A DNA stretch of 46,313 nt from Lachnospiraceae bacterium. GTDB taxonomy: Bacteria > Bacillota > Clostridia > Lachnospirales > Lachnospiraceae. Position 1 is the first letter of the stretch. Every line of letters starts with the position of its first letter. Both the position numbers and the translations under genes were made by a program. The DNA is taken from the NCBI GenBank assembly GCA_014804355.1, contig JAAUZY010000069.1, positions 1 through 46,313 of the forward strand. Reading direction: 5' to 3'. Under the pieces are notes generated by a model. The model was not told the DNA's origin and made no database searches. It saw only the letters and a program-made list of their open reading frames with translations. Positions 31,149-40,385 of this stretch are shown piece by piece.

Positions 31149-33608
31149 TTACTCTCTACACGCCCGTATCCTATACAGAAAATCCTCTTTCCTGTCCATT
31201 ACCCTATACGCCACCCACGGCACCAAAACCGCCACTGCGCACCCCAACACCGCAAACATCAGATAGACGACCGGATAAAAATGATATTCTATATAAGGCT
31301 CCATCAAAAGCCTCTCAATCAACACCCGGACACCTGGCACTGTGACCAACACTCCCGGCACGAATCCCCCTACCATATACAACATTCCCTCTTTAGCAAG
31401 GCTCTTCCGGATCTCCTGCTCTTCCATACCCATACTCTGTAAGATCGCAAACTCTTTTCTCCTGTTGTAAACACTTCCCACCATGCAATTGACAAAGTTC
31501 AAAATCCCCATGGACAGTAAAATCATGCTCAGGACAACCCCTGCCAGCTTTAATCCTCTCACATACCCTTTTGCCTCCGCGCCCGCTGTCTTGGCTGACC
31601 GATAGGCAAGCCGGTCGTCTTTTCCCTTTATGCTGCTCTCTAAGGCGTTGTCCCATACCTCATGAAATTCCTCCTCCACATCGAAGGCATACAGGTAATA
31701 ATCATTCCGCTTTTCCCTTTCCTGCCACTCTTCCATCGGAAGATATATCTGACTCGCCGGGTACCTTCCCGGAAATGCCAGCGAATAATGCAGGTCTTCC
31801 ACAACAGCCATGACCGTATAAGTCTTTTCTTCCCCGCTCCTGAACGGAATCGTCACCTCGTCTCCCGGTTCATAACACGCTGCATTTTCCAGATTATTAT
31901 CACTGTAAATAGGGTCTAACAGTACATAGTTTCCCGTGTGGAACAGCTCTAAATCTATTTCACCTTTTATGGGCTTTAGCTTTCTTAATATCATGTCATC
32001 CACCCCGTAAGCCCCTGTCCACATCTCACCCGGTGTAGAATAACAATCCTCACCCGCGATCCTGACGAAATTGTCCCATACCTGCTCAGATGCATAGATA
32101 CATATATGAGACATAGTGGCTCCGCCTTCCTCTTTGATTCCGGGCAGGTCTCTGTATGCTGCAATCTCTTCTTGTGTAGTGCGCAGATAGGAAATGGGAT
32201 TCACATTCGGACTCGAAAATATGGGTTCTTTTGCAATGATAAAATCTGCATCTAAATCGCTCTTTACATATTCCTCCTCGTCAAATCCTGCTGCCACGGC
32301 ATAGAAGGCATTGGCAAGCAGAATGCTGAGTGCAACGGATATGCATACTTTTAATACTTTTGCCTTATCGCTCTTAAAATTCCTCACTACAAACTTTCTC
32401 AGGCAGTTCTTGTTGTCGGCTGTTTTCACCCGCCTGAACTTCCCCATATACCGCTTCATTTCTATCGGAGAGGCATTCTTCGCAAGTCTGACTGACTTTC
32501 GCTCACTGACCTTCACCGTCGCATAGGAAAACGCCAGAGAGAAAACGAAGATCATCGCATTACCGCTTCTTTCGATCTGAATCGTGGCATAAGCGCTTAA
32601 AATACCGGGCAGTATGGCAGCCGAAAAAACATAGCCCACAAGCAGCGCCGGAATGGCGGAAATCAGAAAAAGGATATTATTTTTTCGCTGGACGATCTTC
32701 CTGATCTCCCTTTTTGTCACCCCGTTAGTGGACAGTTTCCCGTAAAACCGTGCATCTCCGGATATGGAAATCTGGAAAATGTTTGAGATAAACAGATACC
32801 CGATCATCATTACAAAAAGAAGCAGCCCCAGAATCGCCGCCCACGCCCCGACTCCCATACCGTCAAGCAGGGAAACATCATTTACAATAATCTCATCTTC
32901 TTCCAGATCAAGCTCTTCCTCCGCAATCAGCATGGACACGAGCCTCCTTACATTCCCGCGAGATTTAAACATAACACCCGATATTTGATATGTTGCGTCT
33001 TCAACCTTGATTCCGCGCTGCTCTAGCCGTTCGCATACATCACTGTAAAAGTCATCTGATGTCAGCACGACATGCAGAGGCTGTCCGGCCATCTCATACT
33101 TTCCCACTATCGTAAAAGTGTCTGTATACTCTTCCTCCTCAACATAATACGTCAACTCTATCTGCTCACCTGCCTTGTATGTAAGTCCGCGGTCCTTCAG
33201 ATACTGGTCGGATACCACGATCTCATTACCCTTTTCGGGCATATGTCCCTCTACAGGGTAATACTTCATCCACTGCGCCATCTTGTCCTCAAAATTGAAT
33301 AGCGGGATTCCTCCGACGCCCGAAGGTTCTATCATAACGCCAAATCGTATTCCCCTACCCGCCTCCGCGACACGCTTACTCTGACAGATTCTTTCGTATT
33401 CTTCCTCCGTTACGCTAAATGCTGCATCCGACCGTATCGGCGAGGTCGCCTTCATCATCTCTTCCGCCGCGTCCATCACAAAGAACAAGGTAGAAAAAAC
33501 CGTGACAAACAATACTGTCGTAAAAAATACTGCCGACATAACGCAGAGACTTTTCCCCTTTTCCCTGATCGCTTTCCTTATGGGAATTTTCTTTAATGTA
33601 CCTACCAT
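31149..33608 (-). CDS. FtsX-like ABC permease
   Basis: 819 residues, ATG at 33608 with AAGGAGG before it. An N-terminal helix (SAVFFTTVLFVTVFSTLFFV) and a large outside domain (about 45-260) are followed by a helix cluster, a second outside domain (about 440-680) and three terminal helices. Both FtsX modules are visible (AILGLLLFVMMIGYLFISNI and GVVLSMILLSMGILNFVNCM). The length is that of the BceB/YtrF-like or macrolide-type exporters of Firmicutes. The substrate cannot be told. It forms an operon with the ATPase downstream. Confidence 0.9.
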   Translation of the reverse strand: MVGTLKKIPIRKAIREKGKSLCVMSAVFFTTVLFVTVFSTLFFVMDAAEEMMKATSPIRSDAAFSVTEEEYERICQSKRVAEAGRGIRFGVMIEPSGVGGIPLFNFEDKMAQWMKYYPVEGHMPEKGNEIVVSDQYLKDRGLTYKAGEQIELTYYVEEEEYTDTFTIVGKYEMAGQPLHVVLTSDDFYSDVCERLEQRGIKVEDATYQISGVMFKSRGNVRRLVSMLIAEEELDLEEDEIIVNDVSLLDGMGVGAWAAILGLLLFVMMIGYLFISNIFQISISGDARFYGKLSTNGVTKREIRKIVQRKNNILFLISAIPALLVGYVFSAAILPGILSAYATIQIERSGNAMIFVFSLAFSYATVKVSERKSVRLAKNASPIEMKRYMGKFRRVKTADNKNCLRKFVVRNFKSDKAKVLKVCISVALSILLANAFYAVAAGFDEEEYVKSDLDADFIIAKEPIFSSPNVNPISYLRTTQEEIAAYRDLPGIKEEGGATMSHICIYASEQVWDNFVRIAGEDCYSTPGEMWTGAYGVDDMILRKLKPIKGEIDLELFHTGNYVLLDPIYSDNNLENAACYEPGDEVTIPFRSGEEKTYTVMAVVEDLHYSLAFPGRYPASQIYLPMEEWQEREKRNDYYLYAFDVEEEFHEVWDNALESSIKGKDDRLAYRSAKTAGAEAKGYVRGLKLAGVVLSMILLSMGILNFVNCMVGSVYNRRKEFAILQSMGMEEQEIRKSLAKEGMLYMVGGFVPGVLVTVPGVRVLIERLLMEPYIEYHFYPVVYLMFAVLGCAVAVLVPWVAYRVMDRKEDFLYRIRACRE

Positions 33609-33739
33609 AAAGCAAACCTCCTTATTTTTACATTCTTATATTTTTACAGTCTCACTGATAAATGCTTCAATTTTGACTAATCAGTTCTGCATTTTTTATA
33701 ACGGTTCCTGCCGCAATCTTACCGCCCGTCGGCCACAAT

Positions 33740-34519
33740 TCATCTGCCTTCATTGCTGTGTCCTGTATCTGTCATAGTCAATCTGCATTTATACAAAATA
33801 TAACTATGTATAAACTCAACAATAACCGTATAAAACGGCGATACGACAGCACCTGCCAAGAACGGTCCTATCACTTCAAAATGCGTATAATTAATGCTGA
33901 TTGCCATAACGTTGATCATAAAAATAGCAAAACCGATCGTCCATGTCAGCTTTCTCACATATTCTAATGTGCAGACAATTTTATTCATCTCATTTTCATT
34001 GTATTTTCTTATGTTGAACAAGCATTTGTATCCGGCTATATATTTGGGGAACGCCCCTGTAACACCCAATATAAAAAGAAAAAGTCCGACCATGTAAAAT
34101 ATTGTAGGGACATTGAAAAAATATACGATGTTTGTTGCGCCAACCACATGCACCAATGTTAATACCATAGCGCCGATCATAATCGGAATACTGCATAATA
34201 TTCCCAGAAGTCCGCTCCATTTCGACTCTTTTACATCGCTTACCTCCTGCATGAGCCCGATTACGTTATCCTCGGCTTTTTTCATGTATTCCTTTTCCGA
34301 ATACTCTGAAAAATCTTCCCCTGCCAATAATTCATTGATCGTTATTTTCAGAACATCGCACACATTCTGCAAAATTGCTACATCGGGCATTCTTAATCCG
34401 GTCTCCCATTTGGAAACGGTCTTATTTGACACCCCGACCGCTTCCGCAAACTGCATCTGTGTCAGTTCCTGCTCTTTCCTTTTCCGCGCTATAAACTCAC
34501 CAATCTTGATCTGATCCAT
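33740..34519 (-). CDS. HTH (XRE) regulator fused to a membrane domain
   Basis: 259 residues. Residues 5-65 are an XRE helix-turn-helix (IGEFIARKRKEQELTQMQFA, GVSNKTVSKWETG). From about 105 four hydrophobic helices follow (LLGILCSIPIMIGAMVLTLV, IFYMVGLFLFILGVTGAF, TWTIGFAIFMINVMAISI, VIGPFLAGAVVSPFYTVIV). The last two resemble the MotA/ExbB pattern (IGP.LA.A...FY), though this is only a local likeness. It likely senses a membrane signal and controls the ABC exporter genes 131 bases downstream on the same strand. Confidence 0.8.
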   Translation of the reverse strand: MDQIKIGEFIARKRKEQELTQMQFAEAVGVSNKTVSKWETGLRMPDVAILQNVCDVLKITINELLAGEDFSEYSEKEYMKKAEDNVIGLMQEVSDVKESKWSGLLGILCSIPIMIGAMVLTLVHVVGATNIVYFFNVPTIFYMVGLFLFILGVTGAFPKYIAGYKCLFNIRKYNENEMNKIVCTLEYVRKLTWTIGFAIFMINVMAISINYTHFEVIGPFLAGAVVSPFYTVIVEFIHSYILYKCRLTMTDTGHSNEGR

Positions 34520-34730
34520 CTGCGAACATCCCTTTCCTTACGCCTTTATTGATTTTGCCCGTGGTCATCTTTATATTCTGTCCACTTATATAGCTTACAT
34601 TATACCCTGCACGGCTTGTATAATCATTTGTATTTGCGGAGAACAGTTCTCCGTTTTGTAGAATTACCGAAACTTCCGAATACCTGCCTTCACTCGCCTT
34701 TGGGCACTCGCCTTGGACGGAAAAACACGT

Positions 34731-34759
34731 TTGACAGATACCACCCCTCATGCTATACT
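34731..34759 (+). promoter_or_regulatory. Promoter of the mntP riboswitch transcript
   Basis: Perfect TTGACA (34731-34736), 17 bases, TATACT (34754-34759). It starts a transcript a few bases before the aptamer. Confidence 0.88.
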
Positions 34760-34776
34760 CTTACTAAATATTTGCC

Positions 34777-34941
34777 CATGAGGGAGTAGCAAGCGTATAT
34801 CGTAGCAAGTCAACATACTGACCGTCCGGTCTGGCTTGTTTTAAATTGCGAGACTCATGTATAGCCGAAACTATGCATGGAGTCTGTATATTTACGAATA
34901 TATAACCAAGTATAGTCTGAAGGCTGTACTTGGTTTTTTGT
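34777..34941 (+). promoter_or_regulatory. yybP-ykoY manganese riboswitch
   Basis: The aptamer P1 stem is CATGAG (34777-34782) with CTCATG (34854-34859). It frames the two conserved loops, AGGGAGTAGC at 34781 and GCGAGAC at 34848, that make the Mn2+ pocket of the yybP-ykoY class. AGACTC (34851-34856) can instead pair with GAGTCT (34880-34885), so P1 and this stem exclude each other. A terminator follows at 34906-34939. With Mn2+ bound the aptamer should hold its P1 strand and allow read-through into mntP. Confidence 0.88.
34906..34939 (+). terminator. Terminator in the expression platform of the manganese riboswitch
   Basis: CCAAGTA (34906-34912) pairs with TACTTGG (34927-34933) and is followed by six T (34934-34939). 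Confidence 0.85.
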
Positions 34942-34963
34942 TGGTAACAGGGAGGGACAAAAG

Positions 34964-35548
34964 ATGGAATGGAATTTATTATTTTTCTTTAACAGCGCAT
35001 TGCTCGGCGTCGGACTGGCGATGGATGCCTTCTCGGTATCTCTCGCAAATGGTCTGCATGAACCGGATATGAAAAAGAAAAAGATGTGCGGAATCGCCGG
35101 TGTATTTGCGCTTTTTCAGGCAGTCATGCCTCTGACCGGCTGGATCTGCGTGCATACTATATCACAGTATTTTAAAGCATTTGAAAAATTTATTCCTTGG
35201 ATAGCACTGGTTCTGCTCCTTTTTATCAGCGGCAAAATGCTGATCGAAGGAATTCAAAATAAGCCTGAAGAAACACAGCCTCCCAAAGTCGGCATGGCTG
35301 CTCTTCTCGTACAAGGTGTGGCAACCTCCATAGACGCTCTGTCTGTCGGATTCACAATCGCGAATTACGGCTTCCTTATGGCGCTCGTGTGCGCGCTGAT
35401 CATTGCGGCTGTCACTTTCATCATCTGTATGGCGGGTCTGGTGATCGGTAAGAAATTCGGAATGCAGTTTTCCCATAAAGCATCTATACTGGGCGGGGTG
35501 ATCCTGATTGTGATCGGAGTTGAGATTTTTGTGAAAGGGGTGTTTTAA
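34964..35548 (+). CDS. mntP: Manganese efflux pump MntP
   Basis: 194 residues with six membrane helices, the normal MntP (DUF204) size. Both conserved Asp-containing repeats are present: GVGLAMDAFSVSLANG near the N-terminus and GVATSIDALSVGFTIA in the second half. It exports Mn2+ from the cytosol. GGGAGGGACAAAAG precedes the ATG. The upstream riboswitch of the manganese class supports the assignment. No gene follows on this strand. Confidence 0.95.
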   Translation: MEWNLLFFFNSALLGVGLAMDAFSVSLANGLHEPDMKKKKMCGIAGVFALFQAVMPLTGWICVHTISQYFKAFEKFIPWIALVLLLFISGKMLIEGIQNKPEETQPPKVGMAALLVQGVATSIDALSVGFTIANYGFLMALVCALIIAAVTFIICMAGLVIGKKFGMQFSHKASILGGVILIVIGVEIFVKGVF

Positions 35549-35571
35549 AACAGTTTATAGCTATCCCCTCC

Positions 35572-36393
35572 TCAGTATACGGATAGAATATTAGAAAAAT
35601 AATCCAGTTTTTTCGCATACTGATCATAATCAATATAATAAACTCTTCCCCAGCTTACCACTTGCAGGATATATTTGTAGTTCTGAGTCCGCTCGTCCGG
35701 ACACTTGTACAGTCCTATTATTGTCATATAATGGGAATCTGCATTTGCCGGGTTATCCCTTTGTGAAACGTTATCTTTTGCTTCCTGTATACTGTCATAT
35801 AATATAATGCTTTTCTTAGCAAAACTATGATATGAAAATACTACCGGAAGATCCGCATTCAGCATCCTTTTAATTTCATTCAATATCTTCTGTTTTCTTG
35901 TGATGCCGGCAACCTTGCCGTATCTCGCCCATTTAACATTTGTACGGGAGCTGTGATTTGCCCTTAGAAAATTACGGAATCCGCCTGTCATTTTCCACGG
36001 ATACAGTCCGACCATAGTATTCACGAAGCTACCGGTAATTGTATATTTTGTGTGATACAACCGTTCTATATAGTCTCTGTAGGCATCTATTCTACACCAT
36101 CCGGTCTGCCGGGTATTTTCATCAAACGTGGAGGAGACGCTCAGACTGTACCCGCTATTTTGAAGTGTCAAATATAACTCCGCGTCACTCATTGCAATTA
36201 TTCCGCAGCCGATCTTCCATAAACGGTAATATTTATCCTCTTTCAGTCTTCTTCTATGTCCCACATCATCGCCGGTTGTCACCTTATCCTGCCACCAGCC
36301 CTGATTTCCGCCGTGATAAGTCGAACCATCGTTTCCCGCAACATTAATATAATAATCCGAAAACTTACTGTTCAGTTTTTCAACTTCATACAT
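35572..36393 (-). CDS. Papain-like (C39-like) cysteine peptidase-type protein
   Basis: 273 residues; ATG with AGAGGT upstream. No signal peptide. Cys63 in KIGCGIIAMSDAEL, His221 in NADSHYMTIIGLYK and VVSWGRVYYIDYD (244-256) make the Cys-His-(Asp/Asn) order and spacing of C39-like and papain-like peptidases such as the BtrH/NlpC relatives. Thus it may be a peptidase or a transglutaminase-fold protein. No partner peptide gene is adjacent. The gene stands alone between mntP and the two-component system. Activity is inferred from motifs only. Confidence 0.6.
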   Translation of the reverse strand: MYEVEKLNSKFSDYYINVAGNDGSTYHGGNQGWWQDKVTTGDDVGHRRRLKEDKYYRLWKIGCGIIAMSDAELYLTLQNSGYSLSVSSTFDENTRQTGWCRIDAYRDYIERLYHTKYTITGSFVNTMVGLYPWKMTGGFRNFLRANHSSRTNVKWARYGKVAGITRKQKILNEIKRMLNADLPVVFSYHSFAKKSIILYDSIQEAKDNVSQRDNPANADSHYMTIIGLYKCPDERTQNYKYILQVVSWGRVYYIDYDQYAKKLDYFSNILSVY

Positions 36394-36499
36394 CTTATTG
36401 ACCTCTTTTCTGCGGTTCCGGTATTCTTATGTTTATTATATGGACTAATTAAGTGCAGCGTTTATTTGCAAAGCATGATATGAAAAAGATGCGTCAATA

Positions 36500-36540
36500 C
36501 GCAAAAATTTCAGAAGTAACTTAAATGCTGTCAAGAAAAC
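36500..36540 (+). pseudogene. 5' remnant of an AAA-DUF4143 ATPase gene
   Basis: These 41 bases match 41223-41263 at 34 positions, including the CGCAAAAAT box, the ribosome-site region and the ATG plus first codons (ATGCTG.CAAGAAAAC). Nothing of the remaining gene follows; the sequence runs into the end of the response regulator gene. A 17-mer at 36497-36513 is also exact at 41148-41164. Confidence 0.55.
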
Positions 36541-36558
36541 CGCTTTCTTCTCCCGGAA

Positions 36559-37278
36559 TCATATGCCTTTCATCATACGTGTGGACATGAGGCAGGACTC
36601 CCCATTGACAAAATAGATAATCCTATTCTTTGTATCCACCTCTTTAATGTTGTTCCTGTTCGCAATAAAAGAACGGTGACAGCGCACAAAACTGTCATCC
36701 AGCGTGTTCTCCAGATCTTTCATAGTTCCGGAAAATTCTATCTGGCGGTCTTTGGCGTGTAAAACGACCTTGTGAATATTGCTGGAGGTTTCAAAAAAGA
36801 GAATATCCTGATAATCGACGCTGATTTTTCGCTCCCCAATCTCAATCGTATAAGTTTTATGAACCTTGTTCGTCTGCGAGGTATGGCGCTCCCACGCGTG
36901 AAGCAGACACTCTCTGATTTTTACCTTTGCCTCGGCGGGATTATCCTTCAGTACGAAGTCCATCGCCTCTACCCGGTACTGGAATGTCATATAGCTCAAT
37001 TCCGAATGGGCGGTTATAAATATGATAAAGCAGCGGGGATCGAACTTCCTAATCTGCTGGGCCAGCTTCATTCCGTTCATGTCACAGTTCAAATCAATAT
37101 CGAGAAAATAGATTCCCGTATTCCGGCTTGTCTTGACCACCTCTAACAACTCATAAGGATCGGCGGTATCCAGAACAAGCTGCATATCCAGTTCTTCCAT
37201 CATCACCGTATTATGAATGGTCTGTACAACATTCCTCCGCTGTGCATCATCATCTTCGCATACAAAAATATGAAGCAT
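36559..37278 (-). CDS. LytTR-type response regulator (AgrA-like)
   Basis: 239 residues. Receiver domain 1-125 with acidic pocket CEDDDAQRR (8-10), phosphoacceptor D60 in IYFLDIDL and the FITAHSELSY switch region. LytTR DNA-binding domain about 140-239 (DYQDILFFETSSNIHKVVLH, SFVRCHRSFIANRNNIKEVD). It pairs with the histidine kinase encoded 19 bases upstream. Targets unknown; no clear LytTR box pair could be assigned nearby. Confidence 0.93.
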   Translation of the reverse strand: MLHIFVCEDDDAQRRNVVQTIHNTVMMEELDMQLVLDTADPYELLEVVKTSRNTGIYFLDIDLNCDMNGMKLAQQIRKFDPRCFIIFITAHSELSYMTFQYRVEAMDFVLKDNPAEAKVKIRECLLHAWERHTSQTNKVHKTYTIEIGERKISVDYQDILFFETSSNIHKVVLHAKDRQIEFSGTMKDLENTLDDSFVRCHRSFIANRNNIKEVDTKNRIIYFVNGESCLMSTRMMKGI

Positions 37279-37297
37279 TCTACTCCTCCATTCTTAC

Positions 37298-38620
37298 TCA
37301 GCTTGCAAGTTTGGACTTTCCCCCTGCAATCTCCAAATACTGCGTAAAACAGCCGTCCTTCGTGGTGGTTTCCCAAAGTATGTTGTCATACGAACGAATC
37401 ATTCTCTGCGCATTCGCAAGACCGATTCCCGTATGTCCTGCTTTTGTGGTAAATCCCTGTTGTTTCAGTTTATGCAGGGCTATGTCGCCATCTTGCAGGC
37501 TATTACTGATAATGACTGCAACTGTGCCCGAATTCTGTATGATATTCAATCCGACTTCAGGATGTACTGCCTCCAGAGCCGCTTCCACGGCATTGTCCAG
37601 GAAAATTCCAAGAATCCGGGCTAAATCTACCGTATCCATGGGAAAGCACGGGATATTCTCCGGAATATCAATGGTGACATTGATTCCCATTTCATGTGCA
37701 TGAATCATTTTGGCGGAAAGCAGGCTCTTGATCTCCAACACAGCAATATTGCTGAGCTGATTCAGCTTATAATCCCCCTGCATAATCAGATTTTCGGTGG
37801 GGAGAATTTTTTCCTCAAAAAAGTCCTTCAACTCCGCCATATCTCCATTCTCAATATAACCGGACAGCGAGGTCAGGATATTGATGTAATCGTGCTTAAA
37901 GGAGCGCAGCCCATCATACATGGCTTCTAAGTTACGTGTGTAATCCTGTAAATCCTGAAATTCTCTTTGCTTGGTTTCTGTCTGTATTTTTTCGCGATAG
38001 GTCCTGAACATCGAAAGAGACAGTAAAACCGCCACCAGGAAATAGCCCACAAAGGGCAGCGCATTATAATAAATCAGTCCGGCGGCCGAAGCTACATCCT
38101 TCCCGACTCCCGTAAAGAAAAACACAATGACAAACAGCAGCAGAGCCGCATCAATCAGATACCATACCTGCTGCATCTGCAACAAGCCCTTCCTGTTCAG
38201 CAGTCCGCGCCGGATTGCCTTACCGCAAAGCAACGTAATGATATAGTAAAACATCACTCGGAGAACCACCTCGCAAACCTCTGTACAGAGATTATCCTGC
38301 AAAGGCTCTATAGGCAATGACCTCCAGAAAGCCGCAAGCACATTCTCCAGAATAATGGCAAGTGCGCATCCGAAAAGTCCCATGCAAATATTTTTAGGGC
38401 GGGTATCCCGATAAGTAATCAAGCCGTATAAACAGACAGCCAACAGAACATTGAAAAATCCATACTGCTTGAATGTCAACAGCGGTGTGGGCAGTGCGGC
38501 ACAAAACATCATAGCATAAAGCACCGCAAAGGCTTTTAACCCCATTTTTTGCGGCCAGACATTTCGAATCGTGATTGCAATAAAAAAAATGGAAAATAAC
38601 AGAGAAAGATAAGGTTCCAT
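37298..38620 (-). CDS. GHKL sensor histidine kinase (AgrC-like)
   Basis: 440 residues. Six or seven membrane helices cover 1-205. A coiled linker follows, then the phosphoacceptor H243 in LRSFKHDYINIL, the N-box ILGIFLDNAVEAA with N343 and the G-box GHTGIGLANAQRM (398-400). This is the HPK10/AgrC group, which senses peptides or other ligands in the membrane. No agrB/agrD genes are adjacent, so the signal may be encoded elsewhere or not be a peptide. GGGAG precedes the ATG. Confidence 0.92.
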   Translation of the reverse strand: MEPYLSLLFSIFFIAITIRNVWPQKMGLKAFAVLYAMMFCAALPTPLLTFKQYGFFNVLLAVCLYGLITYRDTRPKNICMGLFGCALAIILENVLAAFWRSLPIEPLQDNLCTEVCEVVLRVMFYYIITLLCGKAIRRGLLNRKGLLQMQQVWYLIDAALLLFVIVFFFTGVGKDVASAAGLIYYNALPFVGYFLVAVLLSLSMFRTYREKIQTETKQREFQDLQDYTRNLEAMYDGLRSFKHDYINILTSLSGYIENGDMAELKDFFEEKILPTENLIMQGDYKLNQLSNIAVLEIKSLLSAKMIHAHEMGINVTIDIPENIPCFPMDTVDLARILGIFLDNAVEAALEAVHPEVGLNIIQNSGTVAVIISNSLQDGDIALHKLKQQGFTTKAGHTGIGLANAQRMIRSYDNILWETTTKDGCFTQYLEIAGGKSKLAS

Positions 38621-38883
38621 CCGGTTTCTCCCTTCGAGTTTCGCAAGCGTATATTATTATACTGAATGAAGAACCCAATAGCAAGCATCATGCAAAAATG
38701 ATGAATAACCGTTGTTTTCAGAGGCATGGAAAAGCGTTTATTCACAAAATCCGGCATTTTACGACAGTTTTGAAGGAACCGCTGCTTTTTCTGCTATGCT
38801 GTATTCGCGAGAGAGCTGTGAACACGGCACAACAGAAATATGCTTATTAATAGTTTATATTTGGTTTTGAAAGGAGATTCGAA

Positions 38884-39075
38884 ATGATGAAGCATTTTAT
38901 AAAAGGAGCTGTCGCAATAGCGATAACAATAATTGTTAATATAATAGTCCATGTAATCTGCAATATGCGTGGCACTGACTTGAATTCGATAGTAACAACC
39001 GTAGTGTCAACGATTTGTGCTATCCTGATTTATCAGGGATTGACCAGAAATGAAAATATAAACGCTGAGAAATGA
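38884..39075 (+). CDS. Small two-helix membrane protein
   Basis: 63 residues with AAAGGAG 7 bases before the ATG (a second ATG follows at once). Two hydrophobic segments: VAIAITIIVNIIVHVI and SIVTTVVSTICAILIYQG. It lies 10 bases before the esterase-like lipoprotein gene, so the two form an operon. Unrecognised family; perhaps a helper or stabiliser of the lipoprotein. Confidence 0.75.
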   Translation: MMKHFIKGAVAIAITIIVNIIVHVICNMRGTDLNSIVTTVVSTICAILIYQGLTRNENINAEK

Positions 39076-39085
39076 GGTATTTTAC

Positions 39086-40336
39086 ATGAAGTTGAGAAAA
39101 TTTTTAAGTGCCTGTACGGCATTGATAACCTGTCTGGCTCTGCTTACGGGTTGCGGCAATTCCGCCTCATCTGCGTCGGCGGATTTTTCTTATACGCAAG
39201 CCGACGTTGACATGATTCCCATATCCTCTGATGTACAGGTAGTGGGGCTGGGAGAGGCAAGTCATGGCGTGGCACAATATCATCAAATGAAAGCCGATGT
39301 ATTCAAATCATTAGTAAACAACAACGGCTGCCGGACTTTTATTATCGAAGGAGATTTCGGCGGTGCGCTGAAAGTAGACAATTATATCAATGGCGGTGTC
39401 GGTTCTGCCGAAGAAGCTGCGTCTGAAATCGGTTTTGCCATTTACCGGACTCAGGAAATGACTGATTTGATAGAATGGATGCGATCTTATAATGAAGCTG
39501 TTTCACCAGAGGAAGCATTGCATTTCTATGGCATGGATGTGCAGCGCTTTGACAATAACAAAGAGTATCTGTTTTCCGTTCTAGACCAGACTGTTCCGGA
39601 ATTAAGCGCGGAATATACGGAAAGTTTTGCCCAGCTTACGGATGAAAACGGATATTCTTTAGATAAGACCTCGTTAAACAATGCAAAAGAAGCAGCCGCA
39701 GAATTAATTAATCAAATGGATACTGCCCGCGCCGACATTGTAGAGCTTTCCGGAGAATATGCTTTTGATTTTGCAAGAGAATGTGCGAATACAATTTATG
39801 CGAATTGTGATGTGCAGTTGAGCAATGACTACAATACGACACGCGACCAATATATGTACGAAAAAGTAGAATGGTTCTTACAGCATGGAGACGGCAGTAT
39901 TCTGTTTATCAATGGTCATAATGGACATATCGGAAAAACATCTGTTGCCAGATACACATGTTTAGGAGAGTTATTGTCAGAAAATCTTGAAAACGGCTAC
40001 TATGCGATCGGAACAGACGCGCAGAAAACACGATTTAATTCGCAGAGAGACAAGGGCGGGTTTGAGGTTGTTGAAGTCAGCAATTCAAATGAACTGAACA
40101 GCCAGCTTGATGATACCGACAACAATTACTATTTCATTGACTTTATAAGCGCGCAGTCTGATGAAAGATGGGAACAGATTGTGAGCAGCGAGCAGACTAT
40201 TACCACTCTTAATGTCGGTCTGTCCGGTATGCTGAAAATGTTAAAATCTGCATATACAGCAATTATCATTCCACAATCCACATTTGACGGCATGATTGTC
40301 TTCCATGCAGTTACACCGTCAACGTTTATCGAATGA
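39086..40336 (+). CDS. Erythromycin esterase-like lipoprotein
   Basis: 416 residues. Signal peptide with lipobox LLTGC (Cys23), so anchored outside the cytoplasmic membrane. Then the erythromycin esterase-type domain: VVGLGEASHGVAQYH (E57, H60), FIIEGDFGGALKVDNYI, MDVQRFDN, RDQYMYEKVEWFL and FINGHNGHIGK. Ere enzymes hydrolyse macrolide lactones, but the wider family (also called succinoglycan biosynthesis-like or EreA/TcmP-like) has many other members. A lipoprotein form outside the cell is unusual for a resistance enzyme, so macrolide activity should not be assumed. Follows a small membrane protein gene. Confidence 0.85.
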   Translation: MKLRKFLSACTALITCLALLTGCGNSASSASADFSYTQADVDMIPISSDVQVVGLGEASHGVAQYHQMKADVFKSLVNNNGCRTFIIEGDFGGALKVDNYINGGVGSAEEAASEIGFAIYRTQEMTDLIEWMRSYNEAVSPEEALHFYGMDVQRFDNNKEYLFSVLDQTVPELSAEYTESFAQLTDENGYSLDKTSLNNAKEAAAELINQMDTARADIVELSGEYAFDFARECANTIYANCDVQLSNDYNTTRDQYMYEKVEWFLQHGDGSILFINGHNGHIGKTSVARYTCLGELLSENLENGYYAIGTDAQKTRFNSQRDKGGFEVVEVSNSNELNSQLDDTDNNYYFIDFISAQSDERWEQIVSSEQTITTLNVGLSGMLKMLKSAYTAIIIPQSTFDGMIVFHAVTPSTFIE

Positions 40337-40385
40337 TGGATCGGGTGGTAATCTTCTGGTAATTACAATCTATGCCATTAATAAA

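Noticed and set aside
38536-38757. 73-codon minus frame upstream of the histidine kinase that might be an AgrD-like peptide
   Set aside because: It overlaps the kinase start in another frame, lacks a ribosome site, and shows no AgrD core or amphipathic leader.
38708-38769. ACCGTT, AGCGTT and ACAGTT boxes as LytTR sites
   Set aside because: Spacing is irregular (25 and 31 bases) and positions outside GTT do not fit the LytTR consensus.
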